Positions 1 to 7,300 of a DNA stretch of 45,977 nucleotides are shown here, piece by piece. The stretch's first letter is position 1. Each line of letters starts with the position of its first letter. The notes below the pieces were generated by a model. It saw only the letters and a list, made by a program, of their open reading frames with translations. It did not search any database and had not been told where the DNA came from. Both the position numbers and the translations under genes were made by a program. The stretch spans positions 1 to 45,977 of the forward strand of contig JBBCJM010000092.1 of assembly GCA_037190175.1 (NCBI GenBank), given 5' to 3'. This stretch comes from JBBCJM01 sp037190175 (lineage in GTDB: Bacteria > Pseudomonadota > Alphaproteobacteria > Rhodobacterales > Rhodobacteraceae).

Positions 1-843
1 CGGCGCGGGGTCGTCGAACAGCGGGTCCGGCTGCGGGGCCGGGGTCGGCACGAAATCCGCCGGCGGCGGGGGCGCGACGGGCGGCGGGGCCAGCCCGAAG
101 GGGTCGTCCGCCCCCCCGCGCCGCCCGCCCCCGGGCGCGGGCGAGGGGCTGAGCAGATCCTCGTCCCAGTCGTCGGGAATGACCGAGGCCCGCCGCGCCG
201 CCGGGGTGAAGCCATCGTTGATCGAGGCCGAGTGATAGCGGTCCGATGCGCCCGAGAACTCGTCCAGCGGGTCGGGCAGGCGGCCGAGGATCGGGTCCTC
301 CTCGTCCTGCAGGTGCGGCGGGTCCAGCTCGTCGATCGGATCCTGCCGCTCGATGGTCGAGGGGCCGCGGGGCGGCGTGGCGCCCATCAGGTCGTCCAGG
401 AAATCGACCTTCCTCGAGGAGGCATCGTTCAGGATGTCCATCAGGTCGCCGCCCTCGTCGGCGCGGCCGTGCGAGATCGGCCCCTCGTCCACGGGCGCCG
501 CCAGATCGCGCACCGGGTCGGGGCGGGCGGAGCTGATCGCCACCACCAGCTCGTATCCCCCCATGCTCAGCACGTCGCCGTCGTTGAGCGGCGTGGGCAC
601 CCGGCCCAGCGGCACCTTGCCGTAGTTGAGGAAGGTGCCGTTGGTGGAAAAGTCGATCACCACCACGTTGCCGCCCTGGTCCTCGATGGCGCAGTGGTTC
701 TTGGAGATCAGACGGTCGGGGTCGGGCAGAACCACGTCGTTCTCCGGCCCCCGCCCGATGGTCAGCGAAGGTCCCCGCATCTGGATCGGCGCCCCATCCC
801 CGGGCACCGCACCCGTCGACTGGAACCGCAGCGTCACAGCCAT
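1..843 (-). CDS. tagH: T6SS FHA-domain protein, TagH-like (3' end off window)
   Basis: The frame is open from ATG at 843 to the left edge (281 codons, no stop), so the C-terminus is missing. Residues ~25-100 form a forkhead-associated domain, with GRGPENDVVLPD, the ISKNHC phosphopeptide-binding strand and STNGTFLN. FHA proteins in T6SS clusters bind phosphothreonine and couple PpkA kinase signalling to assembly. After the FHA domain comes a Pro/Asp-rich disordered linker carrying IPDDWDEDLL (~222-231), a motif I associate with TagH proteins. The linker also has acidic-hydrophobic stretches such as GGDLMDILND and VDFLDDLMG. These resemble repeats in the sheath-like fusion upstream in the cluster. 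A GGAGG-type ribosome binding site precedes the ATG. The gene is separated from the PAAR gene by 163 bases that contain a good promoter match, so it probably begins a second T6SS transcription unit. Confidence 0.88.
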   Translation of the reverse strand, partial: MAVTLRFQSTGAVPGDGAPIQMRGPSLTIGRGPENDVVLPDPDRLISKNHCAIEDQGGNVVVIDFSTNGTFLNYGKVPLGRVPTPLNDGDVLSMGGYELVVAISSARPDPVRDLAAPVDEGPISHGRADEGGDLMDILNDASSRKVDFLDDLMGATPPRGPSTIERQDPIDELDPPHLQDEEDPILGRLPDPLDEFSGASDRYHSASINDGFTPAARRASVIPDDWDEDLLSPSPAPGGGRRGGADDPFGLAPPPVAPPPPADFVPTPAPQPDPLFDDPAP

Positions 844-942
844 TAGCGCCTCGATCCTCCGACACAGCTACGCCAGGCGCCCGCTTCCGCGCGGGCCCCG
901 GCCTCGGACGGGAACAAATCGCGCCAATCCGGCGCTCGCCCC

Positions 943-970
943 ATCATAACGGCCTGAAACCCTTTGGCAA
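943..970 (-). promoter_or_regulatory. sigma70-like promoter for the FHA gene
   Basis: Read on the minus strand, TTGCCA (965-970) is followed by a 16-base spacer and TATGAT (943-948). Each hexamer matches the consensus at 5 of 6 positions. The predicted transcript would start near 936, about 90 bases before the FHA start codon. It lies in the only sizeable gap (844-1006) of the left part of the T6SS cluster. No mapping data are available, so this is a sequence match only. Confidence 0.5.
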
Positions 971-1006
971 CCGCAGCGGGTTCACGCCGGGGCGCCGGGG
1001 CCGCAT

Positions 1007-1300
1007 TCAGCCGCCCGTGAACACGGTGAACTGCATGGGGATGATGGCGCCGCCGCCGGAGCAGAGGTCCATCCCCACCCGCGCCGCCGGCAGCTTGCAG
1101 ATCATCACGGTGCCCGAGCCCTTGGCGATGGGATGCGGCGGCGGGGCCACCGCGGTCACGCACAGGTCGGTCAGCCGCGCCGAGGGCAGCTTGACCGTCA
1201 TCACCGTGATGGCGCAGGGCGGCAGCACCGGGGTCGGCGCGCCCAGGGTCAGCGTGCAGATATGCGTGTCGGTCATCCGGGCCTGCGGGGGGCCTGCCAT
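1007..1300 (-). CDS. PAAR-motif spike-tip protein
   Basis: This 97-residue protein has the spacing of PAAR proteins. The motif region SARLTDLCV (~36-44) is followed by KGSGTVMICKLPAARVGMD (~58-76) and a closing Cys/Gly strand, CSGGGAI. PAAR proteins form a small beta cone with a bound metal that sharpens the VgrG spike and often connects effectors to it. No extension beyond the PAAR fold is present, so it carries no fused toxin. The ATG at 1300 is chosen because GAGGTG lies at a good distance and overlaps the upstream stop. A second in-frame ATG lies at 1276. It ends the unit that starts at vgrG, two genes after it. Confidence 0.85.
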   Translation of the reverse strand: MAGPPQARMTDTHICTLTLGAPTPVLPPCAITVMTVKLPSARLTDLCVTAVAPPPHPIAKGSGTVMICKLPAARVGMDLCSGGGAIIPMQFTVFTGG

Positions 1301-1304
1301 GGCG

Positions 1305-1919
1305 TCACCTCTTCACTTCCACCTGCTGGCCGGCGCCCGCCTCGGCCCGGCCGTTGCCGCCCCGCGCGATGTCCAGCCCCCGGTCGATCAGCACGCCCGA
1401 GAAGACCACGGCCTGATCCCCGTGCGCCCGCAGCGCCAGCAGGTTCATCGCCAGCACCGCGGCGCCCACGCCGTTGGGCGGGGCGGGATGCTGCTTCATC
1501 TCGCCCAGCCCCAGGCTGCCGTCGGCATAGAGCGCGGCCATGGCGCAATAGACGGTATCGTCGTCCATCTCGGCGTGGTGATAGGCGTCCGAGGCCGCCG
1601 CGCGATTCTCCTCGCTGGGCTTGAAGACCCAGCTTTCGGCGGCGGCCAGCGGCGGCGGCACCCGCTCGACGTCCGGCCCCACCAGGTCGCGCGCGGCCAG
1701 GCAGGCCCACCAGGTGGCCTCGCGCGGGGGCAGCGCGACCGACAGCAGGCGCAGCATGTCGAGCCAGGCGTTCTGCTGCTCCAGCGCCTCCAGCACCGCC
1801 GGCACCGGGGCCGAGGCCGGCAGCGTCAGCTTGGTCGTGAGCTTGGTGTTGGTGTTGGCGAGGATCTTCGCCGCCGGCTCGGGCGGGATCTTGCGCAGGT
1901 TTTCAAAGCGTTTCGACAT
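1305..1919 (-). CDS. T6SS-cluster protein of unknown function between vgrG and PAAR
   Basis: The protein has 204 residues, appears soluble and mostly helical, and lacks a signal peptide. Visible features are an N-terminal SKRFENLRKIPPEPAAKI segment, a Trp-rich stretch (ATWWACLAARDLVGPDVERV, ~68-87) and a helical second half with AVLAMNLLALRAHGDQA. It resembles the DUF6931 group reported in alphaproteobacterial genomes, but that is from memory and unchecked. Its place between the spike and spike tip, 10 bases after vgrG and 4 bases before the PAAR gene, suggests an adaptor or chaperone for spike loading. It does not show the motifs of DUF4123 (Tap), DUF2169 or EagR (DUF1795) adaptors that I would recognise. 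GAGG lies ~8 bases before the ATG. Confidence 0.8.
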   Translation of the reverse strand: MSKRFENLRKIPPEPAAKILANTNTKLTTKLTLPASAPVPAVLEALEQQNAWLDMLRLLSVALPPREATWWACLAARDLVGPDVERVPPPLAAAESWVFKPSEENRAAASDAYHHAEMDDDTVYCAMAALYADGSLGLGEMKQHPAPPNGVGAAVLAMNLLALRAHGDQAVVFSGVLIDRGLDIARGGNGRAEAGAGQQVEVKR

Positions 1920-1929
1920 GACGGCGGCC

Positions 1930-4044
1930 TCAGTTGATCATCGTCATGCTGCCCTGGATGATCATGATCCCCGAGGCCTTGTGCTGGGCCATGCCCTGCG
2001 CCTCGGTGGTGATCATCGGGCCTTTGATGGTGATCCCGCTGGGGTCGATCTTGATCGAGGAACCCATCACCTTCAGTTCGATGCTGGCCATCGACTCGAT
2101 GGTCATCGCGCCCGTGGACTTGATCGTGGTGGTGCCGGTGACCGAGGTCTCGGAATTGCCGGTGACCGACGCCTTGGAGTTGCCGCCGGTGGAGCCCTCA
2201 TAGTTGCCGGTGACCTTCATGGTCTTGTTGCCGGTGACCTCCTGCGTGGCGTGCTGGCCGATCTTCTCGGTGCGGTCGGTCTTGATGTCGCGGATCTCGT
2301 TGCCGGTCTCGACCGTCAGCTTCAGGTCGCCGGTCTTGATGGTCTCGGTGCGGTCCTTGTAGATCGTGGTGGTGACCGAGCCGGGGTCCTTCTTGGTCTC
2401 GCCGACCGAGATCGTCCAGTCGTTCTCGACCGTCAGCATGAAGTCCTTCTCGGCGTGCATCCGGATGAATTCCTCATCCTTCTTGTCCTCGAAGACCAGC
2501 TCGTTGTAGTTGTCCGCCCCCCCCTTCTTGGTCGAGCGGGTCTTGATCCCGGTCTGCGTCATGTTGGCGGGCAGCGCATAGGGCGGCATGGTGTCGGCGT
2601 TGTAGAGCATCCCGGTGCAGATCGGCCGGTCGATGTCGCCGTCCTCGAACTGGATCACCACCTCCTGCCCGATGCGGGGGATCGAGATCAGCCCCCAGTC
2701 CTTGCCCGACCACTGCGTCACCACCCGCACCCAGCAGGTGGTGTTCTCGTCGTTCTTGCCCTCGCGGTCCCAGGGGAACTGCACCTTTATCCGGCCGTAC
2801 TTGTCGGTGTAGATCTCCTCGCCCGAGGGGCCGGTGACCTTGGCCAGCAGGATGCCGGGAATGCGCGGCCAGGGGGTGGAGAGCGGGGCGCGGAAGGGCG
2901 TGTTCTTCGGCAGGGTGCGGAAGGTGCAGCGATAGCTGTCCTTGTTCTCCTCGTCGAACTCGATGGTGCCGGGCAGGGCCTTCAGTTCCTGGCTCTCGTC
3001 CTCGGCGTTCACCTCGATCTGCATCATGTGCACGGCGCCGGTGACCAGGTATTCCTCGTTCTCGGCGTCGCGCTTGTGCCCCTTCATCTTGAAGGTGGTG
3101 CCGGCGGCGATGGTGCGCACGTTGGTGATCCCGCGCCGCTCCTGGTACTTGGCCGCCTCGGCCTCCATCCTCACCCGGGCGTAGATCTCGCCCAGCGCGG
3201 TCTCGCGGTAGTGGCCGGAATAGCCGTAGACCTCATGGTTCTTGTGGTTGTGGGTGCCCTTGGGCAGCGCCTTGGCCACGGTCATGTCGGCCTTGGGCTT
3301 CTCGAAGTTGTAGTCGCGCAGGGTGACCTTTCCGCTGGTCACCCCCTCGGTCCCGCGCCATTCGTAGACGTGGTCCCTGGTGCGGCGATAGCCCTCCTCG
3401 CGCAGCGCGAAGTCGATGGTGGCATAGTCCTTCACCGGCTCGTGGGCGCCGATGTTGTCGGCCAGCACCAGCATGTCCTTGCCGCCCTCGACGGTGGAGA
3501 AGAAATAGATCCCCTCCTCCTCCATCAGCCGGCAGATGAAGTCATAGTCGGTCTCGTTGTACTGCACGCAGTAGACGCGCTTCTCGGGCGTGCGGTTGAC
3601 CTTGATCTGATAGTCGGAAAAGCCCTTTTCGCTGAAGATCTTCTTGATGATGTCGATCGCGTTCAGCTCCTGGAAGATGCGGCAGCCGGTGGTGCGGGTC
3701 AAAAACCAGATCCAGGGCCGGATCTCCAGCGCGTAGAAGCCATAGCCCTCGTGCACCCCCACGAACTGCGCCTCGACGCAGGTGCCCACGAAGTCGCGCC
3801 AGTCGTCGCCCGTCTCCTCGCCCTTCTGCACCTTCACGGTGATCTTGCGGCCCACGATCTCGGCCAGGTTCACCTTGTGGTCGGGCGACATGAAATCCAC
3901 CGCCATCTCGGAGATCTGGCTCAGCGCCTCGACCACCCGGGCGGATTTCACGAACATCTTCTTGGCCCCCAGCGGGCCTTCCATCCGGATCTTGCGGTTC
4001 TCCAGCACCAGCTGGGTGCTGCCCCCGCCACCTGTACCAGCCAT
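1930..4044 (-). CDS. vgrG: VgrG spike protein (TssI)
   Basis: This 704-residue protein is the trimeric spike of the T6SS. Residues 1-~370 match the gp27-like hub (YNETDYDFICRLMEEEGIYFF near 165-185). Residues ~385-480 are the gp5 OB fold (KYGRIKVQFPWDREG, CWVRVVTQWSG, GQEVVIQFEDGDIDRP). The rest is the beta-helical needle, with short Thr/Gly-rich repeats (TGNKTMKVTGN, TGNSETSVTG). It stops directly after the needle, so there is no evolved effector domain and cargo must be non-covalent or carried by PAAR or Hcp. AAAGGAAAAGG precedes ATG 4044. It lies downstream of the small 103-residue gene and upstream of the DUF6931-like and PAAR genes. Confidence 0.97.
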   Translation of the reverse strand: MAGTGGGGSTQLVLENRKIRMEGPLGAKKMFVKSARVVEALSQISEMAVDFMSPDHKVNLAEIVGRKITVKVQKGEETGDDWRDFVGTCVEAQFVGVHEGYGFYALEIRPWIWFLTRTTGCRIFQELNAIDIIKKIFSEKGFSDYQIKVNRTPEKRVYCVQYNETDYDFICRLMEEEGIYFFSTVEGGKDMLVLADNIGAHEPVKDYATIDFALREEGYRRTRDHVYEWRGTEGVTSGKVTLRDYNFEKPKADMTVAKALPKGTHNHKNHEVYGYSGHYRETALGEIYARVRMEAEAAKYQERRGITNVRTIAAGTTFKMKGHKRDAENEEYLVTGAVHMMQIEVNAEDESQELKALPGTIEFDEENKDSYRCTFRTLPKNTPFRAPLSTPWPRIPGILLAKVTGPSGEEIYTDKYGRIKVQFPWDREGKNDENTTCWVRVVTQWSGKDWGLISIPRIGQEVVIQFEDGDIDRPICTGMLYNADTMPPYALPANMTQTGIKTRSTKKGGADNYNELVFEDKKDEEFIRMHAEKDFMLTVENDWTISVGETKKDPGSVTTTIYKDRTETIKTGDLKLTVETGNEIRDIKTDRTEKIGQHATQEVTGNKTMKVTGNYEGSTGGNSKASVTGNSETSVTGTTTIKSTGAMTIESMASIELKVMGSSIKIDPSGITIKGPMITTEAQGMAQHKASGIMIIQGSMTMIN

Positions 4045-4071
4045 GACCTTTTCCTTTCTGGGCGGGCAGCC

Positions 4072-4383
4072 TCAGCCGCCCTCCCCCTCGGAGAGAAATT
4101 CTTCCACCAACAGGTTGTCGCGGCGCAGGCGGTCGATGATGTCGGGGTTGATCCGCCACAGCGTCGAAATCACGAAATCCGCACCGAACACCTTCCTCAC
4201 CTCAATCGGATCCTTGAAGTACACGCAGCGCACCAGAAACGGCGCGTCGCCCGTACCGAACAACAGGTCGTTCAACAATTCTTCGCCCTCATAAAGCCAG
4301 TAGTTGCCGTTGAGAGCAAGCAGAGTCATCGGGATGCCGTCATCGTCATCCCCGGGTTCGCCTTCGTTCACCGTGTCGCGCAT
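4072..4383 (-). CDS. small hypothetical protein upstream of vgrG
   Basis: This 103-residue acidic protein is unrecognised. Its start codon abuts the TAG stop of the sheath-like fusion with no spacer, so it is probably translationally coupled to it. It begins with an acidic tail (GEPGDDDDG), followed by an ordered-looking segment with Tyr/Trp (NGNYWLYEGEELLNDLLFG, ~26-44), a beta-like stretch LVRCVYFKDPIEVRKVF and a C-terminal helix with DIIDRLRRDNLLVEEFL. There is no signal peptide or membrane segment. Base composition looks less GC-rich than in the flanking genes. Position between a sheath-like protein and vgrG makes a spike-assembly accessory role possible; nothing in the sequence proves it. 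Confidence 0.75.
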   Translation of the reverse strand: MRDTVNEGEPGDDDDGIPMTLLALNGNYWLYEGEELLNDLLFGTGDAPFLVRCVYFKDPIEVRKVFGADFVISTLWRINPDIIDRLRRDNLLVEEFLSEGEGG

Positions 4384-7300
4384 CTAAAGGCCCTCCAGCA
4401 AGGCGGCGAGGTCGGCGTCGATCGCGCCGGGATCGGCCGGCGCGGGAGTATCGCCGAAACCCGCCAGCAAGGCGTCAAGTTCCGCATCGAGCCCGCCGTC
4501 GGCCGGCGGCGGCGGGATGGTCACCGCCAGGTCGGCCGTCCGCCCGGCGGCCGAAGGCGAGGGCGCGGCCGGCATCTCGCCCCAGCGGCCCGCAAGCTCC
4601 CGCCCCGCCAGCGACTGGAACGAGGCCAGCCGCACCACGTCGCGGCCGCGGACCGAGACCACGGGCATGAAGCCGCGGGTCACGATGGTCTCGGCCTTGT
4701 CGGTGGTCACGTTGCGCTCGGTGCAGGGCAGCGCGATCTGGTCGCCATGGGCGTCGGTCACCACGTGATAGGGCATCCCCGAAAGCGACATGATCTTGCC
4801 CAGGTCCATGCTGCGGCCCCGCCCGTCGGTCCAGGCCCGCGCCAGTAGCACCGCCACCAGCGCCGCCGGATTGCCCCAGAGCATCCCCGACAGGCCCTCG
4901 GCCATGGTGAATTCCTCGAAGGCGAAGGCGTCGATGGGCTCGGTCTTCCTCCCGTAGGGCCGGCGCAGCAGGAAGCGCGGCGCGGTCAGCCCCAGCCAGG
5001 CCGCCGCCGGATCGGCCCGCAGCCCGTCCCAGGCCGCGGCGACCAGCGGGTGGCGGTCGCGCCGCGCCACCTCCATGAAGCCCGGCGCCATGGCGGCCAC
5101 GAAGGGCGCATGCACATGCGCCGCGATCCGCCCCATCCGGCCCAGCAGGTCGGCGTGCGGCGGGGTCTCCTCGAAGGTGTAAAGCCCGAAGATCGCCGAA
5201 TATCCCACGCCGCCCTCGACCGTCAGCGGCTCGTTCAGCAGCCGGAAGGTGCCGGTCTGCGACAGATCGCCGGGGGTGCCGAGGTCGGCGGCGAATTCCT
5301 CGGCCGAGATGTCGAAGATGGTGATCTCCAGCTTCTCGTCCGTCTCGATCTGCCGGGCGATCAGGTCCAGCGAGCGCCAGGCGGCCTCGATGGCCTGGAA
5401 CTCCGGATGGTGCAGCACCAGCCGCATCGCCGCACTCATCGCCTCGTCCACCGCGGCGATGGCGGGTTTGGCCTCCGGGTTCGGCCCGGGCACCACATGC
5501 GGGCCCACCACGCGGGCGATCAGGTCGCCGGCCGCCGAGGGCTGCGCCATGCGCCCCTCGGCGTCGCCGATCAGCCGCTGGAAGTCGGTCAGCCTGCGGT
5601 CCGCCGGCACCGAGGCCGCGCCCGACCGGCCCCGGGTGGGCGCCGCGGGCAGGTCGAATTCCATGCGCCAGCCCTGCATCTCGGCCAGCGCCCTGGCCGC
5701 GGTGCCCGGGTTGGCCAGCCGGCGGCGCAGCCCCTTCAGCTCGTCGAAAAGCTCCACCTTCTCGGCCAGTTCGTCGGGATGCAGGTCGTCGAGCCCGCCC
5801 AGTTCCACCGCGATCCCCTGCCCGTCCTGCCCCACGGGCAGCACCAGCGTGGTGGCGAAGCCCTCCACCACCTCCTCGACCGAATCGATGTCCAGCCGGA
5901 TCGCCCGGCGGCGGGCCAGCGCCTCGCCCACCTCCAGCCGGCCCTGCGCCGCCCGGCCCGAGAAATCGCCCAGGATCGCCATGCGGAACACCGGGCGGTC
6001 CAGCGTGCCGGGCGCGGCCGCCGGCGCGGTCAGCCTGCCGAAGCCCGAGGCGCCCGTCTGCCCGACCCTGTCCGCCATCGCCGTTCCCCCTTCCGCCGCG
6101 CCATGGGTCGGATCATCGGGAACAACCGCCGCCGCGTCCAGCCCCCCGCCCAGCAGAGCGTCGAGGTCGGCCAGCGGATCGGCGGTTTCCGGTGCCGCAG
6201 GCTCGGCCAGCAGGGACATGAGGTCGGCCAGCGGATCCGCGGCGGGCTCGGGTTGCGGCTCGGGTTGCAGCAGCGCGGTGAGGTCGGCGAGCGGGTCGGC
6301 CGAAGCTTCCGGCGCCGTCAGGCCGGTCGGATCCTCCGGCGGCTCCGGGCTTTCCAGCGCCACCGGCCCGCCCAGCAGGGCGTCGAGATCGGCCAAGGGA
6401 TCGGGCTGCGGGGCCGAGGCCACCAGATCCCGCAGTTCCACCGGCGCGTCCTCCACGCTCACCGGCGCAGGCTCGCCCGCCAGAGGCTCCGGCCCGCCCA
6501 GCAAGGCATCGAGATCCGCCGGCAGATCGCCGGAGGGCAATTCGACCGGAGCGGCGGCGGGCTCCGGCGGCGGTGGGGTCTCGCCCAGCAGCGCGTCGAG
6601 CACGTCGGCTGCGCCCTCGCCGACCGGCAACAACTCGCGCCAGTCGGCCTCCGGCAGCGCGGCCTGCACAGGCTCCTCGGGCGGCGGGGGCGGGCGGTCG
6701 TCCTCCAGCGGCAGCGGATCGCCCAAGAGGTCGTCGAGATCGCCGAAGCCATCGGGAACCGCGGCCTGCGCCGCCTCCGCCTCCGGCTCGCCGGCCAGGG
6801 GCGCCGGCCCGCCCAGCAGCGCCTCCAGATCCCCCAGCGGATCGCCCGGCTCCGCCGCCGGGACGACGCGGATCGGGGCGAGGGCCTCGCCAGTCTCGTC
6901 GGGAGACGGTTCGGCGGGGGCGGGGGCGCGCAGGGCGTCGAGGGCCTGCGCGGCAGTATCCTCCCCGGGAGGCTCGGAAGGGAGAAAATCACCCAGACTG
7001 GCCAGCGCATCCGCGAAGGTGGCGTCGGGGGAGACCGAATCCACAGGTACGGCCGACCGCAGCGCGTCGAGGGCATCGGCGGCGGTATCCGGCGGCGGCT
7101 CGGTCGGGGTGGCGGCCCGCAGGGCGGCCAGCGCACCAACGGTCGGGTCGTCCGCCGCAGGCCCCTCCACCGGCGCGGCGGTGCGGATCGAGGCGAGGGC
7201 ATCAGTCGTCCCGTCCGTTTCCGGTGCGGCGGCCGGAGGTGGGGAAACCGCCCGCAAGGCCGCCAGCGCATCGGCTGCGGGGTCGGCAGGGGGCGGTTCG

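Noticed and set aside
3900..4044. Effector domain fused to VgrG, PAAR or Hcp
   Set aside because: All three proteins end at the boundary of their structural folds.
1621..4848. Long plus-strand open frame over vgrG
   Set aside because: Antisense shadow of vgrG and neighbours; no motif and no ribosome binding site.
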